Assembly (NCBI GenBank): GCA_000733355.1
Contig: JNVV01000002.1
Location: 1,529,590 to 1,593,589, forward strand
Length of the DNA stretch: 64,000 nucleotides
Source of the DNA: Falciphora oryzae
Lineage: Eukaryota > Ascomycota > Sordariomycetes > Magnaporthales > Magnaporthaceae
Direction: 5' to 3'
Shown: piece by piece, positions 1 through 11,478 of the stretch
How positions within the stretch are numbered: position 1 is the first letter of the stretch
Layout: each line of letters starts with the position of its first letter
Notes under the pieces: generated by a model
What the model was told of the DNA's origin: nothing
Database searches by the model: none
Seen by the model: the letters and a program-made list of their open reading frames with translations, nothing else
Translations under genes and position numbers: made by a program

Positions 1-2460
1 TGCACAGGACCCACCCTGCTGTGACCTGCCCGGCTCCTGCCCACCTTTGGGGCTTGACACCACCCGCGTGCCAGGGTGTCGTCTCGTCTCCTAGAAACCC
101 AAAGGAACAAAATAATTGTTCTGTCGTGTAACGTCCCGTCGTAGCGCCTGGCCTCACCTGCGTACGGCTCTGATAATCTCGATTTTTCTTCCACCGTTCA
201 AAACATCTGCAAATCGGCTTTGTGCCCAATCCCTCAGTCTCGCTGACCCTCGTCTTTCCTCTCCCGCCGCCGTGTCACTCGACATTGAATGCCTGACTGC
301 ACGGGTGCACTACTCCCCAAGACACCGGGCGCCCTAGAAGACAGTGTAGGTGTGTGGGTGCCTCCAGGGAGGCCTCAACTTCCCAAAGAGTCACGTCACC
401 GCCTGACAGCCCGGTCGGTTCGATGGTGTTTGGGTAGCGCTCCCCCACTCCGCATGCAGCTCTATCTGTGCTCGCCGACACTCCCATGTCGTCATAGGGG
501 GACGGGCTGATTCCCCAGGCCGTGGGCGGTCTCCATCGTCTGCAGGCGAGCCACGGGATGCACTCGGCGGCCACGGGTGGACCGTCTGCGGCCCTCACCG
601 CACCGTCGGTAAAACTTTGTCTGGCCTCGGAGGGGATTGCTCCTTGTGCGCCCGTCCCATGAGGGTTGCTCAAGACTTCTGGCGCCTGCGTGTCTGGATT
701 GTCGAATGCGGGGGTTCAAGACAGCCAATCCTCTAGCGCAGCCATAGCACAAGCTGTCTGCTTCACTGACACACGCCAGCACGGCGCCTTCGCCCTGCTG
801 CGCATTGTCCAAACGGTTCGCCTTGGGCCAGGAATGGCCGGGCACGGCTCTCGTGTCTGCCATTGCCTCCTCGTTGACCGAAACGATATGCCCCGATGTT
901 TGCGAGGCCTATACATGAAGTAACCGCAATCCCCACCTGTATTCATGGCCACAGATGATCCGCCATCTCTGTTCTCGACTGCCGTCGCGGGGCCCTTCAG
1001 CGTGGGCATCAGGCCATATCGTTAGTTGAGGCCCGGCGTCGGATCGGATCGGGTCGGTCGGCAGAATATTTGCGCGGACATTGATGGAAGCTGTCGAGGC
1101 ATTTGTTAACTCGATGGGCCACACGCCCGCCCCCCTCCTCCATCTTGGTTGGCTGGCGGTACCGAGCTCCCGCCCGTGTAGTGTATTATCCCTTTCCCCT
1201 TCCGTCATGAATGGAGGTATTCTCCCCCACACAAGAGACACAGACAACCACACCGCATCGTTTTTTTGCTCTGCACATGACATCTCTCCCTGGGGCTGTC
1301 GGCCCGCCATTGTATTCCCACTTTGCGGTTCCTGGATTTATCTAACCCGGAATCCGGAACGAAGGAACGGAGAGTTGGAGAAAGGGAAGCAAGAAAAGAG
1401 AGGGAAAACGAATTGGAAACGGGGCAGTGCAGGAGAACATGGCTCCCAAAGCGAAGAAAACGAGACAAGAGGCAGCCATGAGTTCAAGGGAAACGAGCAG
1501 GGGGGGACATTATATTGTTGCGACGAGCAAAGCAGCCGCCGGTCCGACCCAACGTGGCCACGTCACCGCCGCCCGTGCTCTGTCGTTCCGCAGTCGGGTG
1601 GAGAGGCTCGAGTGGGTAAGGTAGGTCTGGAAAAAAAGACGAGAAAAAAAAAAAGTCTGGGTCCTGGCCGTCATGCACCAAAACGCGTGCGGCTGTCGCC
1701 TTCTCGCGAGGTTAGCCCCCATGCGCTTTGCTTGGAACACCACCTGCAGCCCTCTGTCCGTCTGCACGCTGGCCATTGGCATCAGCAAGCGAGCACAAGA
1801 ACAAGCAACCAAAAGCACGCACGCGCAGCTTGCCTAGTCAAACGTCCGCTGCATTTCGCCGGCGTCCCTTGTGCTGCATGCGCTTGCATCGCTGGTTGCC
1901 TGCCGGCCTTGACCTTGACTGCTTGAGGTTCCCTCTTCCCAAAGGCAAGGCAGCGGAGCAACCCCTGGAATCCCGGAGAAGCAAGGAGGCGGGCATTACA
2001 GCACGCCGCCGGGTAAAAGTGGTTTGAACCGAACCGACCCGGGAGAGAAATGAGGGAAAAGAAGGAATAGGGAGATAAAAATACGAAGGAAAGAAAAAGA
2101 AAAACCAGAAAACAAATTTGAAAAAAAAGGAAGGAAAAAGGGATAAATCAGAAAAAGGGAGGAGGGGAAAAACATCTCAGCCTTCATCAGAAGTTCCTGT
2201 TACTGGAGACCTCGAGGAACTTGCCGACTACCTACCCTACCCTACCTAGCTAGGTACGTGGCTGGCCGTCTGACAGGGTCCCTCACTCACTCACTCACCC
2301 ACTCTCACTCTCTCTCGCCGGCCGGCCTTGGTTACCTATTCCTTTCGCGCTGGATGGAACCTGCCAGCGCATCCATCCCCTCGCTCGCCGCATTCTTGGT
2401 GTGCCCGTCGTGTGGGCGACTCGGGCCGGGCCTCCCTGCCTGCGCTGCGGCCTGCCAGCG
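1..2460. other. Gene-free left end
   Basis: No gene can be supported. Open frames here have erratic composition, no family resemblance and no splice-linked partners. The stretch at about 2040-2180 is almost pure purine on the + strand, and 1360-1450 is also purine-rich. A TAGGTA-type palindromic cluster lies at 2241-2257. The right part is presumably the promoter of the gluconokinase gene. Confidence 0.6.
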
Positions 2461-2462
2461 AG

Positions 2463-2470
2463 CTATATAA
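2463..2470 (+). promoter_or_regulatory. Candidate TATA box of the gluconokinase gene
   Basis: A CTATATAA element lies about 145 bases before the chosen ATG at 2614. An in-frame ATG at 2470 overlaps this element, so transcripts that start about 30 bases downstream would not contain it. This favours the start at 2614. Confidence 0.45.
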
Positions 2471-2613
2471 TGCTCAGCTGCGAGACCCCAGCGAGGGCTC
2501 CCGTCCCTGCCTCAACACCATCCGTCCCCCTCGCCCCGCCCTCTGCAAGCACCCCTGCGCCCTCCAGCCAGAGCCCCAGCCTCAGCAGCCCACCGCAGCC
2601 CACCCGACTCGCC

Positions 2614-3316
2614 ATGACGCTCTCGGCCGATCCCCCCGTCGCCGCCGCCGCCGCCGCCGCCCAGGGCTCGCCGCTGCTCCACATCTGGATTGTCAGCGGC
2701 CCGGCCGGCTGCGGCAAGAGCACCGTGGCCGAGCACCTCGCCGCCACCCTCGATGTCCCCTATATCGAGGGTGACCAGGTGCGTACGCACTCTCGCGCCG
2801 CCCTTTCCTCCCCCCCTGCCTTGATTTCGTCTATCCTCCACGCCGTTGCTCGCCTTCCGTCTGACACCCCTCGCCCAGCACCACCTGCCCGTCAACGTCG
2901 CCAAGATGCAGAACGGCATCCCGCTCACCGACGCGGACCGCTGGGACTGGCTGACCAAGCTGCGCGAGGAGGCCGTCAAGCAGCTGGGCTCGAGCCGCAA
3001 CCGCGGCGTCGTCGTGACGTGCTCGGCGCTCAAGCGCAAGTACCGCGACGTCATGCGCGTCGCCCCCTATTTCCAGCCCAGCGTGCGCCTGCACTTCATC
3101 TATCTGTGCGCCACCGAGGAGGCCCTCCTCAAGCGCGTGGCCGCGCGCGAGAACCACTACATGGGTGCCAATATGGTCCACAGCCAGTTTGAGGCCCTCG
3201 AGCCCCCAACCGCGGACGAGGGCGACGTTGTCAGCATAGATGTCAGCCAGCCCCTCGACGCCGTCAAGGCCGCGGCCGAGAAGACTGTCCGGGAAATCAT
3301 GGGCCGGAATGCATGA
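2614..3316 (+). CDS. Gluconokinase (GntK/IDNK family)
   Basis: Phosphorylates D-gluconate with ATP to give 6-phosphogluconate for the pentose phosphate pathway; expected in the cytosol. Two exons, 2614-2778 and 2879-3316, are joined over a 100-nt intron (GTGCGT...CAG). Joining restores the family block GDQHHLPVNVAKM followed by GIPLTDADRW. A P-loop GPAGCGKST lies near residues 28-36, after an alanine-rich N-terminus. The family motif TCSALKRKYRD and the later ENHYMGANMVHSQFEALE segment are both present. The length, about 200 residues, is normal for the family. An in-frame upstream ATG at 2470 was not chosen because it sits in the TATA element. It is convergent with the E2 gene. Confidence 0.93.
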
Positions 3317-5104
3317 GGCGGCCGCCAGGGTCGCCCCCGTCCACCTCCACCAGTCCAGTCCGGCCTCAGGGTAACATTGCCAGCCAGCCAGCCAGCTTCC
3401 CCAGTCTCCCTTCTCCGTCTCTGGCGGCTCTCGCACCTCTTCCTCTCCCCCCGACTCCCCTAAATTCTTACACATCATATCCTGGCCGATTTTTGCCTAC
3501 TTCCTATTGGTGTCCATGGTCTTGATTCCGGGCGGTGGCGTTCGGCAAGCGTACGAACCTGCTCCCATCGGCGCACCGGATTTGGGAAAGGGCCAGCATC
3601 CTAGGTCACGCACTCTGTGCTCGCATACTGCATGCAACATGCAACTGCGCTGCTTTATTTATTTTATTTTATTTTTATTTTTCTATCTTAGGGACAACTA
3701 CATTCTCATTTCTGCCTGGGCTTGCTTTGGTTCTTGTATGTTTCTTGTTTGGGCTCCGATTTTGGTCGTTTTCTTCGTTCTCAATGCACTGACTTGCTCT
3801 TGGAAGTTCTCCTGCGCCCGCCCTTCTCGTCTCGGTGCTCACCGTGCCGTCCGTGTCTTTCACCGTCGCTTCGCGCAGGCAGGCAGACGGACGGTTTAGC
3901 TGCCCCGTATTCGCAAAGGTCCCCGGAGAGGAGACCCGCATATGCATGCAGGACGAGGCTTGGGGGGAGGGATTGCATGTTGTCTGTCCGCTAGTCCGCC
4001 CAGTCATATGCAGCCGCTGCTATCCACCTCATACCTTTCTCGGGCGCCCTCTCCCCCAAAGGTTACCTCCTTTTTTCGCCTTGAGGACTCACCATGCCGG
4101 CTACCTCTGCATAATCCAGACGCAGCTTTTGGTGCCACACGGGGCTTGCCAAGCACCGACGTTATCACACGTCCGGGCACGGTGTATATGTACAACGCAT
4201 AGGCTGCATATCGACAAGGACACCGAGGCCGCTGGTTGGTCGTTCGCCAGGCATGAAGTTTGCCCTCGGGGGAGCTTTGGCGTCTATCTACGCTTTTGTG
4301 CAACTGCGCTAGGCTTCAGCCGGGCAGTCGCAGATGGAGAAACAGCTGGGTCATATCGTACATGCGGCGGGGATTGGCGGGGTTTGTTCCGCTATTTCTG
4401 TTTCTCCCGTCTTCCTTTTTTCTGCTATTTTTTGGGTTACCTTTTTATGATCCAACACTTTCCCCTATTTCTTTTCCTTTCTCTCCGCATCCCTTGATGT
4501 CCGTTTGTATCTGTCCATCCATGTCGCCAAACACAAGCCCACGCTCCGGGAGGTGCGTCGGTGAGCAGATTATTCTCCCTGCGCAAGCACCGCAGTGGGC
4601 GGGCGGGTATTACATACCGGTTCATGTGGGAAGATAGGGCGAGGTGGTAATAGGAGTCTATAACCTCGAGACCTCCATGGCAAGATTCCTAATTCGGCCA
4701 GCTGCAGGCAGTCCCAGGCGCCCACTACCGTAATGGGTATTCGCTGGCATCTAAAACACGTACATGCCTACCTAGCTTCCTACCTAGCTTCCTACCTAGC
4801 TTCCTACCTAGGTACCTAAATATCACGGCCTCGTTCATGCAGCCATCCCAAAGGGGAGCATGTGAGCAAAGGTTGGCTTCGAGCTGTGCTGTCTCTGCCG
4901 GGACAGCAAAAGCGCCACCGGAGCGGTCCAACCAGTAGCCTCACCCTCCTGCACCCATGACTTGGCTACGTTTTGTGGCCGCCGTTGTCGGCCGCACCCA
5001 TGTTCCACACTGAGTGGGCAACGACAAGCACAGAGACGGGGCGAGAACGGATGGCCAGCCGGTCCATACGTGCGGTTTGCCTGGTCTCGGTAAGGTCATG
5101 GCCA
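3317..5104. other. Intergenic, convergent 3' ends
   Basis: No supported gene between the gluconokinase and E2 stop codons. The spacer is unusually long (1.8 kb) for two 3' ends. It holds T-rich runs near 3655-3700 and 4410-4450 and the 12-bp tandem repeat at 4767-4812. Short open frames here lack any recognisable protein character. Confidence 0.55.
4767..4812. repeat. 12-bp tandem repeat, about 3.8 copies
   Basis: The unit CCTACCTAGCTT repeats from 4767 and decays into CCTACCTAGGTACCTAA. It is built from the same TAGGTA-type words found in many other spacers of this window. Confidence 0.85.
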
Positions 5105-6786
5105 TCACCTGAGGTGCATGATCATGACGTCGGGCTCCTCCACAACACGACGGATGACGCCGGCGGCGCGGGCGACAGTGGCGCCGTCGACGACGCGGTG
5201 GTCGGCGCACCAACTAAAGTTGCAGACATGGCGTTTGACGATCTTGTCCTGCTCGTCAAAGGCCGGCACGGTGCGCACGCGGCCGATGCCTAGGATTGCT
5301 ACCTCGCGCTCGACCACGACGGGGCTGAGGTACGTGCCGCCGATACTGCCGATGTTGGACACGGTGATGGTGCCGCCGCTCATGTCCTGTGGCGAGAGGC
5401 GACCGGCCAGAGCGAGCGCCTGCAGCCGGTTCAGCTCGGCGGCGATCGACGGTACGTTGCGCTCGTTGACGTTCTTGACCACGGGCACCAGGAGTCCCTG
5501 GGGAGTGTCCATGGCCACACCGATATTGTGCTGCTTGCGGAACACGAGGACGGGTTTGTCGCCGGGCCCAGCGGCATCTACGCGGGCGTTGAGGATCGGG
5601 TACTCGTACAGCGCCAGCGACACGGCCTTGATGACGAAGGGGAGGTACGACAGCTTGGGCACCCCGGCCAAAGCCCCGCCGGCGGGACCGGCCTGGCTTG
5701 GGATGCTGCCACTGGCGAGCACCTTGTTCAGCCTGGCCCGCAGCTCGACGAGACTGGTCAAGTCGATCTCGTCGGCGTACAGGAAGTGCGGAATGGACAG
5801 CGAGCGGGTCATGGTCTTGAACATCATGTGCTGCGCTGGCGACAGCTGCACAACCGTCTCCGACTGGGTGGCCGCCGTGGGTGCGGAACCGGGAATCTGG
5901 TGCGGGGGTTGCTGGGACGCCGACACCCCGTTGTCGGCGCCGGGGAGGATGGCCGCAGGCGTGTCAGGGGCGACTCCCCTGTCCCGGCTTTGCACAAACT
6001 TGTAAATATCCTCCTTCAGCACGCGCCCGTCTCTCCCGGTCCCCTCCACACTAGACAGGTCCACGTTGAACTCCTTTGATAGGTGGCGTACGGCGGGCGT
6101 GGCCAGGGCCGCGCATTTACCCTTTAGCTTTGCTGGGGTCCCGGCAGCCACGGCCGGCGGAGTGCCCATCATGTCCGGAGCAATTGCCGTGGGCGCCCCA
6201 GCTGCAGGTGGGACAGGGGCTGTTTGCCCATCGTCGGCCTCTTTTGGTGCGCCCTGGCCGACCTCGGCAGGTGTCAGGGCGTCCAGGTCCTCGGGCCTGG
6301 CCTCACCTTGGATGTCGATATCGACAAAGGGCTTGCCGACCTTGGCCATCTCGCCGGCGTCATAATAAAGCTTCTTCACAACGCCGGTGAAGCGGCTGGT
6401 GATCTCGACCGAGGCCTTATCGCTCTGCACCTCGCACAGCGGCGAGAACTCCTCGACACGGGCCCCCGGCTCGACGAACCATTGGATGATTTCGCATTCG
6501 ACGATGCCTGCGACGTGAGATGGGCGGTCAGACTGCCGGGTCCTGTGTATGGGGTGGGAGAGCAGGACAGACCTTCGCCAATGTCGGCCAACAGTACGGG
6601 CTTGACCACACAAAGCCTGCTTGTCGTGTGGAAGCCTGCCGAGGGGCAATTGCGCCGTTGGATGGAAGCCCTGAGAGGCTGCCGTCGCCGAGCGTGTATC
6701 GTTTCTACTGCAGTGCTGGTGGCGAGAATAGAGGAGGGTCTGGGCAGGCGCCGGAGAAGCAGTAGGGAACTTCGCTGGAGAAGCAT
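5105..6786 (-). CDS. DBT: Branched-chain 2-oxoacid dehydrogenase E2 (dihydrolipoyl transacylase)
   Basis: E2 core of the mitochondrial complex that oxidises the 2-oxoacids of leucine, isoleucine and valine. Exons are 6573-6786 and 5105-6507, with a 65-nt intron whose removal restores LLADIGEG-IVECEIIQWFVEPG. This opening and the lipoyl site EVQSDKAS (lipoyl-lysine about residue 102) fit the branched-chain E2 better than the acetyl type. A peripheral-subunit-binding domain (TPAVRHLSKEFNVDL) follows. The acyltransferase domain ends with DHRVVDGATVARAAG, the catalytic His-Asp motif. The Arg-rich N-terminus with FHTTSR fits a mitochondrial transit peptide. 538 residues. A tandem duplication lies just before the start codon, and ATP10 is divergent from it. 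Confidence 0.94.
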
Positions 6787-7444
6787 GGCTGCTGGACTGC
6801 GAGCCCTGACTGTTGTTTTGCGGTCTCGGGGGAGGGAGGAGAAGGGCGGCGGAGAGGGAGAGGGAGCGCGAGTATGCGCACAAGGGAGAGGGAGGAGAAG
6901 GGCGGCGGAGAGGGAGAGGGAGCGCGAGTATGCGCACAAGGGAGAGAGGAGAGGACACAACGCCAATCAGGCCAGCCAAGGTCCCACAATTGGAACAGGA
7001 ACAGGAAGACAACTATCGCGCTGCAAGCAGCGTGTTACTGCCCTTTTCTTCTGGTTATTTTACCGCGCCCTCGAGGACTTGAGAGCGAGGGCTGACAGGC
7101 GGACCGAGACACCGAACCCAGCCCCTCGCCGAAGCGCCGTGGTTTACCGTCGGCTTTGACGGGTGCAGATGACGTTAGTTGGGGAAGGCGGCCTTTGCCC
7201 GCGAATAACCGCACCGAGGGAAGCCGCCCCCCGTCAAGACAGGAACCACGCCCCTCTGGGGGTATGGGGTCAGACTTGCCTATCCTGGAAATTGGTGGGC
7301 CCTTGGGCTGGGGGTCGGCGTGCGCCTGGACCACCCGTGCCGCCACCTTCTATCAATCACTGTCGGGTCGAATTTGATGCTAATTTCTGAAAGCTTGCTT
7401 CGACAAGGGAGCCGCTGCCGTCGATTGCCCAGCACCCGTTGGAC
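6787..7444. other. Bidirectional promoter region, E2 / ATP10
   Basis: These 658 bases separate the two divergent start codons of genes for mitochondrial proteins. Purine-rich DNA with an exact tandem duplication fills the E2-proximal part. No ORF in it looks coding. Confidence 0.5.
6841..6952. repeat. Direct tandem duplication, 56-bp period, two copies
   Basis: Bases 6841-6890 are repeated exactly at 6897-6946, with the unit beginning GAAGGGCGGCGGAGAGGG. It lies 55-166 bases upstream of the E2 start codon, so within its 5' UTR or core promoter. Confidence 0.93.
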
Positions 7445-8502
7445 ATGGAAGCAACCATCCGAGCCTGCGCCAGCGCAACCCCGCGCGGGCTGAGGCGCCT
7501 CGCATGCCAACGCCGTGGCCTTGCCATCTCGGCGCCATTGTTGCGGTCCGGTCCGGAGGCCAAGGCTGACCATGTCGCCGCCGCCGCGCCCCCGGCCGTC
7601 CCGAGCCCGTTTGGCAACGCCCCGAGATCATACGGCCGACGTGCCGACAAGGACTTCGTCCCCCAACAGCTTGGCCGGCCGATCGGCATGCCAAACCCCC
7701 CACTTCCCGGGGAGAACACTGGGCTGGAGACGCGGTCGTTGCGCGAGCGCCGCGACGACTTTGTCGACTACGAGAAGCACCTGGCCAGGCGCAAGGAGCT
7801 GTATGCCCCCCCTCGCCCGACTCTTCGCTTCGTAGCCTCCGTGTGCCCCGCGTGCATCACTGACCATGCCCGCTCGCCCGTATTATGTGCAGCGCCCAGA
7901 AGATCTCCCGGCCCTACTTCCGCGACTGGTCCAACTTGAACTATCACGAGGGCAAGTCCTTTCTCGCACCGCCCCGCATTTTCAAGGCAGACAGGTCCCT
8001 ATACTTCCCCAACTTCTTCGGCCGGACCATATCCAAGACGGACCCGGGCCCACACGACACGACCCCGACCCTTTTTGGCAAGACCTCGGTCGTCGCCGTT
8101 TTTAGCAGCGCGTGGGCGGAACAGCAGGCCGATTCCTTCATCTCGCCCAAGGCGAACCCGGACCTCCACCACATCCTCGACGGCAGCGGCGGCGCCGCTC
8201 AGCTGGTCCGTCTCAATATCGAGGACAACGCCGTCAAGGCATGGATTATCCGCCTCTTCGTGAGCCCGTTGAGGAACCGGGTTGGATTGTCGAACTGGGA
8301 CAAGTACTTTATCGTCAGGAATCCCGTCTCTACCGAGATCGGTGAATCCATTGGTATCCTAAACACAAAGGTCGGCTACACTTATCTGGTCGACAGCGAC
8401 TGCAGGATAAGGTGGGCCGCCAGCGGTAACAGCCAGCCGGAAGAGAGATCTAGCCTTGCCAAGGGGCTCCAGAGGCTCCTGGGCGAGACGAAAACGAAGT
8501 AG
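7445..8502 (+). CDS. ATP10: Mitochondrial ATP synthase assembly factor Atp10
   Basis: Inner-membrane chaperone that helps assemble subunit 6 into the F0 sector of ATP synthase. Exons 7445-7800 and 7893-8502 are joined over a 92-nt intron (GTATGC...CAG), giving RRKEL-AQKISRPYFRDW. 321 residues. The N-terminus is rich in Arg and Ala and nearly lacks acids, as expected of a transit peptide. The family region includes FRDWSNLNYHEGKSFLAPP, ALYFPN-like RSLYFPNFFGRT, VVAVFSSAWAEQQ and the C-terminal VGYTYLVDSDCRIRWA segment. An upstream in-frame TTG is not used; the first ATG is 7445. It is divergent from E2 and convergent with GOS1. Confidence 0.92.
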
Positions 8503-8973
8503 TCTTACTAGGTAGGGAGTGAGCGGCGCAGTCCCCATCTCACCAGCGTCAGGAGGGGCCGTCAAAGAGTCCACCAAGCATCAGAAGAGGAAATACTGGC
8601 AAGACATGTTAGTGCAAGGATTTCGAAGGAAGCCGCCACTCTCTGTTTGCCGGTATGATACAGTATATGTTGCCGAAGACGGGGAACGCTGAAGATGGTT
8701 GTAGCCATGTACAATAAAAATAAATGTAAAAATAAAGGGAACCCCAGAAACGGACAAGCGAATAAACAAAAAAAAAAAAAAAACGAAGAAAACGAAGAAT
8801 AAACGAAAAGAGAAACCACACTAGACGCCTGTGCCCCTGGCTCCGCTTGACGCCAATGCTCCAGTGACGGATATGCGAAACCTAAAATGATCAAAACCTT
8901 GTCGTGAATCAAGCCTCCACGCCAGTCATAGGTGGGAGGTTGGTAGCCAAAACAGCGAGGAGGCAAGGGGTCT
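8503..8973. other. Intergenic, convergent ATP10 / GOS1
   Basis: A 3' flank with no gene. It contains an A17 run near 8768-8784, AATAAA-like words at about 8713 and 8760, and a TACTAGGTAGGG motif at 8507-8518. Confidence 0.55.
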
Positions 8974-9828
8974 TTATATGAAGAACCAGAACACAAGAAA
9001 GCAAAACGCGATGAAGCTTCCCATGATGATGCCGTCTCTCCTCTTCTTGGCTGATATTCTCCCGATCAGGTTGTTGAGCCCGGGGATCTGGCTGGCGGCC
9101 ATGGTGATGCGGCGGTTGATGTTCGAGAGCGTCTCGCGCTGCAGGATGAAGTTGTCGTTGACGGCGTAGGCCTGGCTGAGGACGCTGTCGGTCATGCCGA
9201 TGCTGTTGTCGATGCGGCGGCGCTCGTCCAGCATGTACTCGGCCTCGGCCTGCTCGGGGTTGCTCGCGCGGTAGGCGTCGATGTCCTGGCGCACGTTGGA
9301 CAGCAGGTTGGCCCGGTCGCGCGCCTCCTGGATGCGCGACCGCAGCCGCGGCAGGTCCCGCCGGTGTTCCGCCAGCTTCTCCCGCAGGAGCGCCAGGTTA
9401 TTCTGCTTCAGGGCCGACGACGTGAGCGCCGCTTCCGAGTCCAGGAGCCTCGCCAGCTGTCCGATCACGCTCTCCCTCTGAATTGCCCGTGTTAGCTACA
9501 AGGCTAAGGTGCGTACGGGAGGCTCGAGCGGCCAGCCCGCCTCGAGCGCTGCCAACTTCTTTTCCGTACCTTTTCCAGGGCCTCCTGCAGTCGCGCCTCT
9601 GTTTCCCTCTCCTGCTCCGTCGGCTTGGCCGGGATGTTACTGGCCGTGGCAATCTGGGAGTATGTTTGGAAGAGCGTCTCGGTCTGAGAAGCATGGTGGA
9701 TGGGCGTTAGTCAAGCAAGTCTTCCCCCCAGATGCCAGTTCGTCAGCGCGGCTACGGACCTGTGTTTCTAGCAAACGGGCTTGCTGTCGCAGCTGGGCCC
9801 AGCCCGAGGCACCGGACGAGGACGCCAT
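8974..9828 (-). CDS. GOS1: Golgi SNARE Gos1 (GS28 family)
   Basis: Qb-SNARE for intra-Golgi and endosome-to-Golgi vesicle fusion. Three exons: 9760-9828, 9570-9683 and 8974-9477 (introns of 76 and 92 nt). 228 residues, the usual family size. The N-terminus MASSSGASGWAQLRQQARLL matches the conserved start of Gos1 proteins. A coiled-coil N-terminal bundle is followed by a SNARE motif (LDERRRIDNSIGMTDSVLSQ to INRRITM). The protein ends in a single membrane anchor of about 18 residues (GIIMGSFIAFCFLVFWFFI) with almost no lumenal tail. The first intron has a weak GTCCGT donor. It is divergent from RPL35. Confidence 0.94.
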
Positions 9829-10435
9829 CTTGTCGCGCGATCTGATTCGGGCTCTGTCGCGGCTGTCTAGTCGGGTAGGGCGGTTGGTGTATGGCGATTC
9901 CTGGGTTGTACAGCGCAAAGCCGTGATGGGGGCCGGGTGGCAGAGGGTATGTCGTGGATGTCGTGGGGGAGACGGCACTCCAGACGGGTATGGTCTCTTG
10001 TCTGATGTCGAAATCGAAATAGACAGGTCCCAATGCGGTCGGGTGGTCCCTGCATAGCCCAGCGGGCGGCTGGCCTGGCGGGTCCATTTGCCAAGCCAGT
10101 CGGGACGGCCTACGTAATGACCAAGAAGTGTGGCTAGGTGCAGGCTGTGGCTGAGACGGCTTGCTCGCTTCAGAAATTTCCCCACCTTACTAGCGTGGGT
10201 CGGGCGGGCGCCAGCGAGCGTCTCAAACGGCACTTTCACCAAAAAGAGAGGAGAAAAAAAAGACTGGGAGCAATTGGTAGCACGTGACGCTCAAATTCGG
10301 CCTCACACAAACAATTCCAACCCTAAATTTTCGCCTGTCCTCTTCAGCCCTCCCCCCAGCATTTGCCGGCGACGCGACGACATCAACCAAACCACCACTC
10401 TCCCCCCCGGACCCGACGACAAACTCACACCGAAA
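9829..10435. other. Bidirectional promoter region, GOS1 / RPL35
   Basis: A 607-base spacer between divergent starts. It holds a CACGTGAC element at 10281-10288, 148 bases before the RPL35 ATG, and a pyrimidine-rich stretch at about 10395-10415 close to that start. Pyrimidine tracts near the start are common in fungal ribosomal protein genes. Confidence 0.5.
10281..10288 (+). promoter_or_regulatory. CACGTGAC E-box upstream of RPL35
   Basis: A perfect CACGTG core followed by AC, as bound by fungal bHLH factors of the Cbf1 type. Related elements lie at 20402, 54368 and 16118 in this window. The regulatory role is inferred only. Confidence 0.35.
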
Positions 10436-11478
10436 ATGGTACGTCTGCGACGTCGCTCCTCCGTCCAGCATGCTGGCCCTCTGCTTCTCGAATTGCTGCG
10501 GCTGCATCCGCTTGCCCATCAAGCGATGAAGGCGGGCGGCGCCCTTAACCCGGCCGCTGGGAGATGGGGACGCAAGGACGGCATTCTGGGCAGATCCGAT
10601 GCATGGCGCAGCCCCGGGCTTCTCGTGCTTTGCTTGGACGCGTCCACGTCGACAACCAAGCGTGGAATCGGACTGGACTTAGCTAACATTCGAGGGGGGA
10701 AAACAAACAGTCCACCAGCAAAGTCAAGGCCGGCGCCCTCTGGGGCAAGGATAAGGATGAGCTCACCAAGCAGCTCAGCGAGCTCAAGACTGAGCTGAAC
10801 CAGCTCCGTATCCAGAAGATCGCCTCGTCAGGCACCAAGCTGAACAAGATGTACGACTTCCCCTGCCCCGCCTTCCGTTGGACACCCCCGTCGATGCCGC
10901 TCCCGATATTTCCGCCACCCATCCTGTTCCTCGGCCCAGCAAGAAATGCAAACGTGCGACTGGAGGGGGGTTTGATGGGGTCTTGCCGGGTCGAGAGGAG
11001 GGAGCTATGCCACGAGCAATCACTCAGCATACATGAGGAGATGATATCGAGGCGAATGGTGGATTTGCGGGAGGAGAAGTGAAACAGATTACAGACGAGC
11101 AATGGCTAACGACAGGCTTCTTGGACTCCCAACAGCCATGACCTGCGCAAGTCGATTGCCCGCGTCCTGACCGTCATCAACCTGAAGCAGCGGTCGCAGC
11201 TCCGCCTCTTCTACAAGAACAAGCCCTATCTTCCCCTGGACCTGAGGGCGAAGCAGACCCGTGCCATCCGCCGCCGGCTGTCCAAGGAGGACGCCTCGAG
11301 GGTTCTCGAGAAGACCCGCAAGCGGCAGCAACACTTTCCCCAGCGGACGTACTTCGTCAAGGTAGGTGGACCTCTCTCGGATTCAGCCAGTGGCACTGCG
11401 CCCGCCCGTCGCGGCAATACCGCCAGGAGCCTGCCTTGCTGACCAGACGTCTGTCTCCATCGCCAACAGGCCGAGTAA
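10436..11478 (+). CDS. RPL35: 60S ribosomal protein L35 (uL29)
   Basis: Structural protein of the large ribosomal subunit near the peptide exit tunnel. Four exons: 10436-10438 (the ATG alone), 10711-10850, 11136-11361 and 11470-11478. The product is 125 residues, the family length. It begins [20 protein letters not shown], then [20 protein letters not shown] and a basic C-terminal half ending [11 protein letters not shown]. Splicing phases agree at all three junctions. Introns 1 and 2 are long (272 and 285 nt) and intron 3 is 108 nt, so introns outweigh coding sequence. An intron directly after the ATG is a known habit of fungal ribosomal protein genes. Confidence 0.95.

Noticed and set aside
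1081..1926. 281-codon open frame at the left end
   Set aside because: Mixed purine-rich and Arg/His/Ser text without domain character; overlapping frames are equally open; no splice partners.
2470..2613. Upstream in-frame ATG for gluconokinase
   Set aside because: It overlaps the TATA box, and the extra 48 residues are low-complexity Pro/Ser/Ala.
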